Source: Antribacter gilvus (GTDB lineage Bacteria; Actinomycetota; Actinomycetes; Actinomycetales; Cellulomonadaceae). From it: DNA of 64,000 nt. Every line of letters starts with the position of its first letter. Within the stretch, counting starts at the first letter, position 1. Of the stretch, positions 48,071 through 56,320 are shown in pieces. Position numbers and translations under genes: made by a program. The stretch is from the NCBI RefSeq assembly GCF_003946865.1, contig NZ_QXTH01000005.1, positions 248,001 to 312,000 of the forward strand. The letters run 5' to 3'. A model generated the notes under the pieces. It saw only the letters and a list, made by a program, of their open reading frames with translations. It was not told where the DNA came from and did not search any database.

Positions 48071-49792
48071 ACCGAACGGCGCATCTCCACGTCAGTGCTC
48101 GTCATCGGCACCGGGGGCTCCGGCCTGCGGGCCGCGATCGAGCTCGCCGAGCAGGGCGTCGACGTCCTGGCCCTGGGCAAGCGTCCCCGGATGGACGCCC
48201 ACACCTCTCTCGCCGCGGGCGGCATCAACGCCGCGCTGGGCACCATGGACGAGGCGGACACCTGGCAGCAGCATGCCGCCGACACCATCAAGGAGAGCTA
48301 CTTCCTCGCGAACCCCCACACCGTCGAGATCGTCGCCCGCGGCGCCGCGCAGGGGATCGCCGACCTGGAGCGGTACGGGACGGCCTTCGCCCGGGAGGAC
48401 GACGGGCGCATCTCCCAGCGGTTCTTCGGCGCCCACACCTACCGCCGCACCGCGTTCGCCGGTGACTACACCGGGCTCGAGATCCAGCGGGCGCTGGTCG
48501 ACCGGGCCGCCCGCCTGGACGTCCCGATCCTCGACTCCGTGTACGTCACGAGGATCCTCGTCCGCGACGGCGCGGTGTTCGGCGCGTACGGCTTCGACCT
48601 CACCGACGGCACGCGGTACCTGATCCACGCCGACGCCGTGATCCTCGCCGCCGGAGGACACAACCGCATCTGGCGGCGCACGTCCTCGCGCCGCGACGAG
48701 AACACCGGCGACTCCTTCCGCCTCGCCGTCGAGGCCGGCGCCCGGCTGCGCGACCCGGAGCTCGTCCAGTTCCACCCCTCCGGGATCCTCGAGCCGGAGA
48801 ACGCCGCGGGAACCCTGATCTCCGAGGCGGCCCGTGGCGAAGGGGGCCTCCTCCGCAACGCGCTCGGCGAGCGCTTCATGGAGCGGTACGACCCGGAGCG
48901 CATGGAGCTCTCCACGCGGGACCGGGTGGCGCTGGCCGCGTACACGGAGATCAAGGAGGGACGCGGAACGGCGAAGGGCGGCGTCTGGCTCGACGTCTCA
49001 CACCTGCCGCGCGAGACGATCATGAGCCGCCTGCCGCGGGTCTACCAGACCATGCTCGAGCTGCAGATGCGCGACATCACCGCCGAGCCGATCGAGATCG
49101 CCCCCACGGCGCACTACTCGATGGGCGGGGTCTGGGTCCGGCCCGAGGACCACAGCACCGAGGTGGACGGCCTGTACGCGATCGGCGAGGCGTCCAGCGG
49201 CCTGCACGGCGCGAACCGGCTGGGCGGCAACTCCCTCGTGGAGCTGCTGGTGTTCGGCCGCATCGTCGGGCGGGCGGCTGCGGCGTACTCGGCCGGCCTG
49301 GAGTCCCAGCGCCGGTCGCACGACGCCGAGGACCGGGCCCGCGCCGAGGTCACCGACCTCCTCGCCGCCGACGGGCCCGAGAACGTCCGGACCCTGCAGC
49401 GGGCGGTCCGCGACACCATGACCGAGCACGCCGGCGTGGTCCGGGACGAGGCGGGACTGACGACGGGCCTGGCGGAGCTGGACGAGATCGCCGGGCGGGC
49501 GGAGCACGTCGGGGTGCACCCCGACCTCGCCGGGTTCCAGGACCTCGCGCACGCGTTCGACCTGAAGTCGTCGCTGATCGCGGCCCGGGCCACGCTCGAG
49601 GCCGCAGTCGAGCGGCGCGAGACCCGCGGGTGCCACAACCGGTCCGACTTCCCCCACCTCGACCCCGAGCTGCAGGTGAACCTCGTCTGGTCCCCGGCCG
49701 GCGGGGTGGTCCGCGAGCCGATCCCGCCGGTGTCCCGGGAGATCGCCGCGCTGATCCAGGAGGTCTCGACCGTCGGCAAGCTCGCGGAGTGA
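48062..49792 (+). CDS. Fumarate reductase/succinate dehydrogenase-type flavoprotein
   Basis: 576 residues. FAD-binding GTGGSGLRAAIELAE at residues 16-30. DAHTSLAAGGINAALG has His47 at the position of the covalent FAD-linking histidine of SdhA/FrdA. Substrate motifs are QFHPSG, SEAARGEGGLLRNALGERF, APTAHYSMGGVWV and GLHGANRLGGNSLVELL. It is family-typical in length and belongs to the FrdA/SdhA/adenylylsulfate reductase alpha group. No FrdB or FrdC is adjacent; instead NDH-2 and a cytochrome b follow. No ribosome site is seen, so it may be leaderless. Confidence 0.88.
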   Translation: MKTTERRISTSVLVIGTGGSGLRAAIELAEQGVDVLALGKRPRMDAHTSLAAGGINAALGTMDEADTWQQHAADTIKESYFLANPHTVEIVARGAAQGIADLERYGTAFAREDDGRISQRFFGAHTYRRTAFAGDYTGLEIQRALVDRAARLDVPILDSVYVTRILVRDGAVFGAYGFDLTDGTRYLIHADAVILAAGGHNRIWRRTSSRRDENTGDSFRLAVEAGARLRDPELVQFHPSGILEPENAAGTLISEAARGEGGLLRNALGERFMERYDPERMELSTRDRVALAAYTEIKEGRGTAKGGVWLDVSHLPRETIMSRLPRVYQTMLELQMRDITAEPIEIAPTAHYSMGGVWVRPEDHSTEVDGLYAIGEASSGLHGANRLGGNSLVELLVFGRIVGRAAAAYSAGLESQRRSHDAEDRARAEVTDLLAADGPENVRTLQRAVRDTMTEHAGVVRDEAGLTTGLAELDEIAGRAEHVGVHPDLAGFQDLAHAFDLKSSLIAARATLEAAVERRETRGCHNRSDFPHLDPELQVNLVWSPAGGVVREPIPPVSREIAALIQEVSTVGKLAE

Positions 49793-49800
49793 CCCACCGG

Positions 49801-49855
49801 CGTGACCACAGTCACGTCACGTTTGGGCGTTCTAGGACGTCTTTATAGGTAAGAC
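49801..49855 (+). promoter_or_regulatory. NDH-2 promoter with CRP-like site
   Basis: GTGA-CCACAG-TCAC (49802-49815) has the exact GTGA-N6-TCAC layout of CRP/FNR-family sites, followed by a further GTCACG (49816-49821). A -10-like TATAGGT (49844-49850) lies inside GTCTT-N7-AAGAC (49839-49855). GTCACG, about 18-19 bases, and GTCTT...TAGGTA are in the same order upstream of the FrdA-like gene. Confidence 0.55.
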
Positions 49856-49883
49856 CACATAGGTCCGACCACAGGAGGTAGCA

Positions 49884-51263
49884 ATGCGACGCATTCTCAT
49901 CATCGGCGGCGGCTACGCAGGCTTCTACACGGCGTGGCGGCTGGAGAAGCGGCTCCGCCGAGGCGAGGCCGAGGTCACGCTCGTGGACCCCCGCGGGTAC
50001 ATGACCTACCAGCCCTTCCTGCCCGAGCTCACGGCCGGTTCCGTCGAGGCCCGTCACGTGGCGGTGTCCCTGCGGTCCCACCTGCGGCGCACGCGGATCG
50101 TCACGGCGCACGCGACCGCGATCGACCACGCGCACAGGACCGTCACCGTCCGCACCCCTGACGGCCGCTCGCGCCCGATCACGTACGACACGATCGTCGT
50201 CACCGCCGGCGCCGTCACCCGGACGTTCCCCATCCCGGGCCTGTCCGACGAGGCGATCGGCCTCAAGAACGTCGAGGAGGCCGTCGCGATCCGCGACCGC
50301 CTGCTCCTCTCCTTCGACCACGCGTCAGCGCTCCCGCCGGGCCCGGAGCGGGCCAAACTGCTCACTGTCACGGTGGTCGGCGGCGGCTTCACCGGGGTCG
50401 AGACCTTCGGCGAGCTCCTCAGCCTGGCCACGAGCCTGCTGCGCTCGTACCCGGAGATCTCCTTCCCGGAGCTGTCCTTCCACCTCGTCGAGGCGACCGA
50501 CCGCGTGCTCCCCGAGGTCACGGACGGCCCGGGGCGCTGGGTCGTGCGCCACCTCGAGGAGCGCGGAGCGCACGTCCACCTCGGCACCCAGGTCGTGTCG
50601 GCGGAGCAGGGCCACGTCGTCCTGTCCACCGGCGAGTCCTTCGCGACCGGGCTGCTCGTCTGGGCGGCGGGCCTCGGCACCAACCCCGTCGTCGCCTCCC
50701 ACACCGACCTGCCGGTCGACGAGCGAGGCCTGGTCCAGGTCCGGGCGGACCTCCGGGTCGGCACGGACGACGAGCCCGTCCCCGACGCCTGGGCCGCGGG
50801 CGACAACGCCGCGGTCCCCGACCTGGCGTCGCCCGTCCCCGGCACCTACACCGTGCCGAACGCGCAGCACGCCGTCCGGCAGGGCAAGCTCCTCGCCGCC
50901 AACCTGGTCGCCGACCTGCGCGGCAAGAAGGTACGGCCCTACAAGCACCACAGCCTCGGCACCATCGCCACCCTCGGGATGTGGCACGGCGTGTTCCAGT
51001 CCGGCCCCCTCGTCATCAAGGGCCCGCTGGCCTGGCTGATCCACCGCGGCTACCACGTGCTGGCCGTCCCCACGTGGGAGCGCAAGGTCCGGGTCCTGCT
51101 GGTCTGGGCGGCGGCCGTGCTCTTCGGCCGCGACATCGTCGCCCTGCCCACGGTCCAGCGCCCACGGGAGGCGTTCCTCGCGGGAGGCGACCCCGACGTG
51201 CTCAACCCGGCCGCGGGGGCCGACGTCGGGCAGGAGCTGGTCGGAGCGAACGATGACCGGTGA
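49884..51263 (+). CDS. Type II NADH dehydrogenase (NDH-2)
   Basis: 459 residues from ATG 49884 with AGGAGGT upstream. Two Rossmann motifs: ILIIGGGYAGFYTAWRL (FAD) near the N-terminus and VTVVGGGFTGVETFGELLSL (NADH) near residue 165. DPRGYMTYQPFLPELTAGSV, LKNVEEAVAIRDRLL and DAWAAGDNAAVPD are NDH-2 signatures. An amphipathic C-terminal helix (FQSGPLVIKGPLAWLIHRGY) fits membrane attachment. It passes electrons from NADH to quinone without proton pumping. It overlaps the cytochrome b gene by 11 bases. Confidence 0.92.
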   Translation: MRRILIIGGGYAGFYTAWRLEKRLRRGEAEVTLVDPRGYMTYQPFLPELTAGSVEARHVAVSLRSHLRRTRIVTAHATAIDHAHRTVTVRTPDGRSRPITYDTIVVTAGAVTRTFPIPGLSDEAIGLKNVEEAVAIRDRLLLSFDHASALPPGPERAKLLTVTVVGGGFTGVETFGELLSLATSLLRSYPEISFPELSFHLVEATDRVLPEVTDGPGRWVVRHLEERGAHVHLGTQVVSAEQGHVVLSTGESFATGLLVWAAGLGTNPVVASHTDLPVDERGLVQVRADLRVGTDDEPVPDAWAAGDNAAVPDLASPVPGTYTVPNAQHAVRQGKLLAANLVADLRGKKVRPYKHHSLGTIATLGMWHGVFQSGPLVIKGPLAWLIHRGYHVLAVPTWERKVRVLLVWAAAVLFGRDIVALPTVQRPREAFLAGGDPDVLNPAAGADVGQELVGANDDR

Positions 51264-52755
51264 GCGGCGGGTCCACCTGCACTGGACGCACCTGTTCGGC
51301 GTGGTCTCGTTCGCCTGCCTGCTCGTCCTGGCGGTGACCGGGATCCTGCTGGCGCTCACCTACACGCCCTCCAACGAGACCGTCACCTACGACGGGAGCT
51401 ACGCCCCGCTCGTCGGGACGGAGGTGAGCCGGGCGTTCGCGTCGACGATGGAGATCTCCCTCGAGCAACGCGGCGGCCTGCTGATCCGGCAGACGCACCA
51501 CTGGGCGGCGATCGTGCTGCCGGCGTCGGTCATCCTGCAGATCCTGACGATGTTCTTCAGCGGCGGCTTCCGCGGGCCGCGGCGGCTGAGCTGGGTGCTG
51601 CTGATCGGCGTCTTCCTGCTGACCCTCCTGGCCGGCTGGAGCGGCTACGCGCTGCCCGACGACATGCTCTCCGGCACGGGCGTGCGCATCGTCGAGGGCG
51701 TGCTCCTGGGCATCCCGGTGGTGGGCACCACCCTGGTCACCTGGATGTTCGGGGGCAGGTTCCCCGGCGAGATCGTCGAGAACCTGTACCCGGTCCACTC
51801 GGTCGTGGCCCCGGCGCTGATCGCGGTGCTGCTGGTGGCGCGCGCCGCCCTCGGCCGGAAGCACCCGGCTCCGGCGCCCGCGCCGACCGTGCGCCCCACC
51901 CTGGGCCTGCGCCTCTGGCCCGACGCCGCGCTGCGCGCCGCCGGCCTGACCTTCATCACGGCGGCGGTGCTCGTGCTCCTCGGGGCGACGACGACGATCA
52001 GCCCGATCTGGTCCTACGGCCCCACGTCCGGGGGCGACGTGGGGGCCGGGAGCCAGCCCGACTGGTACATGGGCTTCCTCGACGGCGCCCTGCGCCTGGT
52101 GCCACTCGGCTGGGAGGCGGAGTGGTTCGGCTGGACCTGGACGTTCGCGATCCTCGCGCCGCTGGCGGTGGTGGCCGGCTACTTCCTCGCGGTCGTCGCG
52201 TACCCGTACGTCGAGTCGTGGGTGACGCAGGACGTCTCGGCACCGCGCGTCCTGGACCGGCCCCGGAACGTCCCGACGCGCACCGGCATCGGCGTCGCGG
52301 GCATCGTGTTCTACGGCGTGCTCTGGGGCACGGCGAGCGCCGACGTGGTCTCGACGGAGTTCCGCGTGAGCTTCGAGTCGCTGATCACCGCGCTGCAGGT
52401 GGCCCTCGTCGTGGGCCCGCCCCTGGCGTTCGAGGTGACCCGCCGCGTGTGCGTGGGCCTGCAGCGCAAGGACCGGGAGATCGCCGCGCACGGGCACGAG
52501 ACCGGGCGGGTCGTGCGGCTCACGAACGGCGGGTACGTCGAGGTGCACGAACCTGCGTCGCCGGCGGAGAGGGCGGTCCTGGAGGTCAGGGCGGTCGGTC
52601 CGCGCCCGGCCCGCCGGGCCGACGACGGCCGCGTGCCCCCGCGAGAGCGTTTGCGCGGCGCACTGTCGAAGGGCTTCTCAACTGGGCATGTAGCGGGAAC
52701 TGGCCAAGAGAGCGTTCCCACGAAAGTAGTGACAAATGGGAGGGTTCCTACCTAA
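51253..52755 (+). CDS. QcrB-like cytochrome b, with b_H heme ligands apparently replaced
   Basis: 500 residues. Membrane cytochrome b of the bc1/b6f type: FGVVSFACLLVLAVTGILLA (helix A), RQTHHWAAIVLPASVILQ (helix B), YPVHSVVAPALIAVLLVAR (helix D) and the Qo motif PDWY at 269-272 in GAGSQPDWYMGFLDGALRL. In helix B His82 is followed after 14 residues by Gln96; in helix D His182 is followed after 15 by Arg197. Normal QcrB has His at both second positions, so only one heme seems ligated. No Rieske or cytochrome c gene is adjacent. The last 40 residues run into the glucanase promoter. Confidence 0.85.
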   Translation: MTGERRVHLHWTHLFGVVSFACLLVLAVTGILLALTYTPSNETVTYDGSYAPLVGTEVSRAFASTMEISLEQRGGLLIRQTHHWAAIVLPASVILQILTMFFSGGFRGPRRLSWVLLIGVFLLTLLAGWSGYALPDDMLSGTGVRIVEGVLLGIPVVGTTLVTWMFGGRFPGEIVENLYPVHSVVAPALIAVLLVARAALGRKHPAPAPAPTVRPTLGLRLWPDAALRAAGLTFITAAVLVLLGATTTISPIWSYGPTSGGDVGAGSQPDWYMGFLDGALRLVPLGWEAEWFGWTWTFAILAPLAVVAGYFLAVVAYPYVESWVTQDVSAPRVLDRPRNVPTRTGIGVAGIVFYGVLWGTASADVVSTEFRVSFESLITALQVALVVGPPLAFEVTRRVCVGLQRKDREIAAHGHETGRVVRLTNGGYVEVHEPASPAERAVLEVRAVGPRPARRADDGRVPPRERLRGALSKGFSTGHVAGTGQESVPTKVVTNGRVPT

Positions 52756-52778
52756 CATCGCACTGTCCACTGACAGTG
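52729..52778 (+). promoter_or_regulatory. Promoter and operator of the GH64 glucanase gene
   Basis: GTGACA (52729-52734) and TAACAT (52753-52758), 18 bp apart, are a plausible -35/-10 pair. CACTGTC (52761-52767), CACT, GACAGTG (52772-52778) is a perfect dyad over the expected start of transcription. GGGAAC and GTTCCC further upstream (about 52695-52720) form another dyad. Repression by a substrate-responsive regulator would fit. Confidence 0.5.
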
Positions 52779-52799
52779 CGGTCAGCACAGGAGGAACCC

Positions 52800-54413
52800 A
52801 TGACCCGTCTCCGACGTCTCCTCGGGGCGCTCGCCTCGCTGACGGTCGTGGCTGCGACGCTCGTCGCCGCCACGCCGTCCGCGACGGCCGTGCCCAGCAC
52901 CATCCCGCTCACCATCACCAACGACTCCGGCCGCGCCGGGCCCGTGTACGTGTACGTGCTCGGCGAGACCGGGGGCCGCCTCGGCTGGGCGGACGCCTCG
53001 GGCACCTTCCACCCGTGGCCCACCGTCGGGGCCACGCCGGTGAACGCGCCGGACGCGGCCATCGTCGGGCCCACGAACGGCCAGTCGACGACCATCCAGC
53101 TCCCGAAGCTCTCGGGCCGCGTGTACTTCTCGTACGGCAGCAAGCTCGTCTTCAAGGTCGTCAACGACGGGCGGCTCGTCCAGCCCGCCGTCCAGAACCC
53201 GAGCGACCCCAACCGCAACATCCTCTTCAACTGGACGGAGTACACGCTCAACGACTCCGGCCTCTGGATCAACAGCACCCAGGTCGACTTCTTCTCCGCC
53301 CCCTACCAGACGGGCCTGCGCAAGGCCGACGGCACGGTCCTCAGCACCGGCATGCTCAAGCCGGACGGCTACCCCGCGGTCGTCAACGCGCTGGCCGGCA
53401 CCCCCGGCTGGTCGAACCTCGCGCAGCGCGCCCCCGACGGCTCCCTCCTGCGCGTCATGTCCCCGGGCCACGGCGTCGGGACCGGGCAGATCGCCTCGAA
53501 CGTCATGTCCGGGTACGTGGACCGCGTGTGGTCGAAGTACTCGACGGAGACCCTGACGGTGGCGCCCTACTCGTACGAGCCGGGCAAGCAGTTCTTCGGC
53601 CGCGTCCAGAACGGGGTCATGAGCTTCACCAACACGTCGGGCACGTTCGTCACGAGCTTCCCGAAGCCGTCGAGCGACTCGATCTTCGGCTGCTACCGCG
53701 ACCTCCACGCGCCCAACAACGACGTCGGCGCGATCGCCCGCACGCTCTGCGCCGGCTTCAACCGCACGACGCTCCTGCTGGGCACCGTGCACCCCGGCAC
53801 CAACACGTCGAACTTCTACCAGGACGCCACCACGAACTACTACGCGAAGTACGTCCACCAGCAGATGGCGAACGGCAAGGCCTACGCGTTCGCGTTCGAC
53901 GACGTGATGGCGCAGGAGTCCCTGGTCCACGACGGCAACCCCACCGCCGCGTACATCAAGCTCGACCCGTTCTCGGGCACCGCGACCCCGATCTCGGGGT
54001 CCGGTGGGGGCGGCGGGGCGTCGCTGCCCCAGGGCACCGGGCCGGTCCGCGCGTCCAACGGGATGTGCGTGGACGTCCCCTGGGCCGACCCCTTCGACGG
54101 CAACCCGCTGCAGATCGTGAGCTGCAGCGGCAACGCCGCCCAGACGTGGACCCGCACCGGGACCACCCTCTGGGCGCTCGGCAAGTGCATGGACGTCTCC
54201 GGGGGCTCCACCGCGGACGGCGCCGCCGTCCAGCTCTGGACCTGCAACTCCACGGGGGCGCAGAGCTGGACCTACCAGGCGAGCACGCAGGCCCTCGTGA
54301 ACCCGCAGTCGGGCAAGTGCCTGGCCGCGGTGGGCGGCACCCCGCTGCGCGACGGCCAGCGGCTCGAGATCCGCACGTGCAACGGCGCGGCCCAGCAGCG
54401 CTGGACGTTCTGA
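52800..54413 (+). CDS. Secreted GH64 endo-1,3-beta-glucanase with C-terminal ricin/CBM13 domain
   Basis: 537 residues from ATG 52800, AGGAGG upstream. Signal peptide about 1-30 (LLGALASLTVVAATLVAATP, cleavage near ATA-VPS). Residues about 31-400 form the GH64 domain. Glu147 (FNWTEYTL) and Asp163 (NSTQVDFFSAPY) are 16 apart, the same distance as the catalytic Glu154/Asp170 known in laminaripentaose-producing GH64. A Gly-rich linker (GSGGGGGAS) leads to a ricin-type trefoil (about 415-537) with three QxW-like turns (AQTW, AQSW, QQRW). It hydrolyses fungal and yeast cell-wall beta-1,3-glucan outside the cell. The architecture equals the Oerskovia/Cellulosimicrobium enzyme. Confidence 0.93.
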   Translation: MTRLRRLLGALASLTVVAATLVAATPSATAVPSTIPLTITNDSGRAGPVYVYVLGETGGRLGWADASGTFHPWPTVGATPVNAPDAAIVGPTNGQSTTIQLPKLSGRVYFSYGSKLVFKVVNDGRLVQPAVQNPSDPNRNILFNWTEYTLNDSGLWINSTQVDFFSAPYQTGLRKADGTVLSTGMLKPDGYPAVVNALAGTPGWSNLAQRAPDGSLLRVMSPGHGVGTGQIASNVMSGYVDRVWSKYSTETLTVAPYSYEPGKQFFGRVQNGVMSFTNTSGTFVTSFPKPSSDSIFGCYRDLHAPNNDVGAIARTLCAGFNRTTLLLGTVHPGTNTSNFYQDATTNYYAKYVHQQMANGKAYAFAFDDVMAQESLVHDGNPTAAYIKLDPFSGTATPISGSGGGGGASLPQGTGPVRASNGMCVDVPWADPFDGNPLQIVSCSGNAAQTWTRTGTTLWALGKCMDVSGGSTADGAAVQLWTCNSTGAQSWTYQASTQALVNPQSGKCLAAVGGTPLRDGQRLEIRTCNGAAQQRWTF

Positions 54414-54439
54414 GCGGCTGACGCGCGCGACCCCGCCGG

Positions 54440-54499
54440 GTCGGTCGGTTGTCGCCGGGTCGGTCGATAGATCGACCGACCCGGCGACAACCGACCGAC
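54440..54499. repeat. Intergenic palindrome, copy B (29-bp perfect arms)
   Basis: Arms 54440-54468 and 54471-54499 are exact 29-bp inverted repeats around AG, starting 27 bases after the glucanase stop. The inner core is the same 16-bp sequence as copy A at 11501. It probably works as a terminator for the glucanase gene. Confidence 0.75.
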
Positions 54500-54590
54500 G
54501 CGGCGTCGAGATCCCGGCCGGGCGAGCCGGCGACGAGCGGCGCAGGATGGCATGCGAGGGGGCCACCCGTAGACGACCCAGGAGGACCGG

Positions 54591-54905
54591 ATGACGCACC
54601 ATGGCACCAAGAAGCGCGGCGGGCTCAAGAAGCTCATCAGCCTCGTGACGATCGCCCTGACGGTGGCGGCGCTCGTCAAGGAGCTGCGCACCCCGTCCGG
54701 CGAGCGCACCTGGAACGGGAAGGTCGCGAACGTGGTCCCCTACGACTTCCGCATGCCGACCCTGGCCCGCGCCCGCGAGCGCCTGTGGAACCCCGACGCC
54801 GAGCACGTCGTCGGACCGAGGGTCTTCGGGGTGGGGTGGGCCGTCAACGCCGGCAAGGTGGCGGCCGTGGCCAAGGAGAAGGCCGGCCTCGGGTCCGCTC
54901 GCTAG
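54591..54905 (+). CDS. DUF5808 domain protein
   Basis: 104 residues from ATG 54591 with CCAGGAGGACC upstream. The N-terminus is basic (HHGTKKRGGLKK), followed by one hydrophobic helix (LISLVTIALTVAALV). The C-terminal RERLWNPDAEHVVGPRVFGV, then GWAVNAGKVA, matches the DUF5808 signature (WNPDDxR...P+xFGxGWxxN), whose function is unknown. One membrane segment suggests an anchored small protein. It is isolated between palindrome B and the HxlR gene (convergent). Confidence 0.8.
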   Translation: MTHHGTKKRGGLKKLISLVTIALTVAALVKELRTPSGERTWNGKVANVVPYDFRMPTLARARERLWNPDAEHVVGPRVFGVGWAVNAGKVAAVAKEKAGLGSAR

Positions 54906-54939
54906 GCCTGCGGTCCGCCGGCTGGCTGCGGGCCGCTCG

Positions 54940-55341
54940 CTAGCTGCGAGCCCGGTCCGTCTCCGCGTACGCCGCCCGGGCGGCCTCGACCTCGGCGACC
55001 GTCCCCTCCAGGAGGTCCGCCAGGGTCCGCAGGCGCTCGGCGACCCGCTCGCCGAGCGGGGTGAGGGTGTACTCCACGCGCGGCGGGATGGTGGTGACCA
55101 CCTCGCGCACCACCATGCCGTCACGCTCGAGGGACTGGAGCGTCTGCGACAGCATCTTCTCGCTCACGCCGTCCACGCGGCGGCGCAGGGCGTTGAAGCG
55201 GTAGCGGCCCTCACCAAGGGCCAGCAGCGCGAGCGACGACCACTTCGAGGTGACATCCTCGAACGCAGCGCGAGACGTGCACCCGCGCGCGAAGACGTCG
55301 GTCACCAGGGCCTGGTCGGGCTCCTGGTCGCTGGTCGTCAT
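54940..55341 (-). CDS. HxlR-family transcriptional regulator
   Basis: 133 residues from ATG 55341. DVFARGCTSRAAFEDVTSKW has the HxlR N-terminal cysteine. The winged helix is RYRFNALRRRVDGVSEKMLS, QTLQSLERDGMVVREVVTTI, PPRVEYTLTPLGERV. HxlR proteins such as YodB/QorR sense quinones or electrophiles through that cysteine. It is divergent from the QorB-like gene, the same pairing as QorR/QorB and YtfH/YtfG, so it most likely represses that gene. The 93-bp shared region contains an imperfect TTAGTG/CAGTAA dyad. Confidence 0.9.
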   Translation of the reverse strand: MTTSDQEPDQALVTDVFARGCTSRAAFEDVTSKWSSLALLALGEGRYRFNALRRRVDGVSEKMLSQTLQSLERDGMVVREVVTTIPPRVEYTLTPLGERVAERLRTLADLLEGTVAEVEAARAAYAETDRARS

Positions 55342-55434
55342 CGTCCCAGGATAGCGCGACCCCTTGGGAATGGATTGTGCTGTGGATTCGTTAGTGCTCA
55401 CCGCCAGTAACTGCCCGATCCAAGGAGAAGCGCC

Positions 55435-56292
55435 ATGCCCACCTACGCCGTCACCGGAGCGACCGGCCACCTCGGCCATCGCGTGGTCGAGGAGCTCCTG
55501 ACCCGCGGGGTCCCCGCGTCCGACGTCGTCGCCGTCGTCCGGACGCCCAGCAAGGCCGCCGACCTCGCGGCCCGCGGCGTCGTCGTCCGCGAGGGCGACT
55601 ACTCCCGCCCCGAGACCCTGCCCGCGGCGCTCGCCGGGGTGGACCGCCTGCTCCTGGTCTCGGGCAACGAGCCGGGCCAGCGCGTCGCCCAGCACAGCGC
55701 CGTGATCGACGCCGCGCAGGCCGCCGGCGTGGGTCGCATCGCCTACACCAGCATCCTCAACGCCGACCACACGTCGAACCCGCTCGCCGGGGAGCACCAG
55801 GGCACCGAGCAGGCGGTGCGCGCGTCGGGCCTCCCGTTCACCCTCCTGCGCAACGGCTGGTACACCGAGAACTACACCGGGCAGCTCGACCAGTACCTGC
55901 AGCGCGGCGAGGTCGTGGGCGCCACGGACGGCGGCAAGGTCTCGGCCGCCCCGCGTGCCGACTACGCGGTGGCCGCGGCCGCGGCCCTCCTCTCCGACGA
56001 CGGGGACGAGGTGGTGTACGAGCTCGGCGGCCCGGCGTTCGGCTTCGACGAGCTCGCCGCCACCGTCAGCGAGGTCACGGGCACCACGGTGACCCACCGC
56101 GACCTCTCCGTCGACGACTACGCGGCCGAGCTCCAGCAGGCCGGTCTCGACGCCGGCACCGCGGGCTTCGTCGCCGCGCTGGACGGCTCGATCGCCGCCG
56201 GGGACCTCGAGACCGGCAGCGAGGACCTGGCCCGCCTCCTGGGCCGGCCGGCCACCCCGCTCGCGGACGCGGTCCGCGCGGCCCGCGCCTGA
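55435..56292 (+). CDS. NmrA-like NAD(P)H:quinone oxidoreductase, QorB type
   Basis: 285 residues from ATG 55435 (AAGGAG upstream). YAVTGATGHLGHRVVEELL has the GATGxLG nucleotide motif at residues 8-14. VVREGDYSRPETLPAALAGV, DRLLLVSGNEPGQRVAQHSA and YTSILNADHTSNPLAGEHQG are QorB hallmarks; LLRNGWYTENYT is the conserved end of the active-site region. Atypical short-chain reductase that reduces quinones with NADPH. Control by the divergent HxlR gene is likely. Confidence 0.9.
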   Translation: MPTYAVTGATGHLGHRVVEELLTRGVPASDVVAVVRTPSKAADLAARGVVVREGDYSRPETLPAALAGVDRLLLVSGNEPGQRVAQHSAVIDAAQAAGVGRIAYTSILNADHTSNPLAGEHQGTEQAVRASGLPFTLLRNGWYTENYTGQLDQYLQRGEVVGATDGGKVSAAPRADYAVAAAAALLSDDGDEVVYELGGPAFGFDELAATVSEVTGTTVTHRDLSVDDYAAELQQAGLDAGTAGFVAALDGSIAAGDLETGSEDLARLLGRPATPLADAVRAARA

Positions 56293-56320
56293 CGTCCGGG
56301 CCCCACGCTGTGAGCACTGC

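Noticed and set aside
48062-49792. L-aspartate oxidase (NadB)
   Set aside because: No nadA/nadC neighbours, and the sequence has the SdhA/FrdA-type GLHGANRLGGNSL and HTSLAAGG blocks; NadB remains a distant possibility only.
55342-55434. Clear HxlR operator
   Set aside because: Only an imperfect TTAGTG/CAGTAA dyad is present, not strong enough to list as its own feature.
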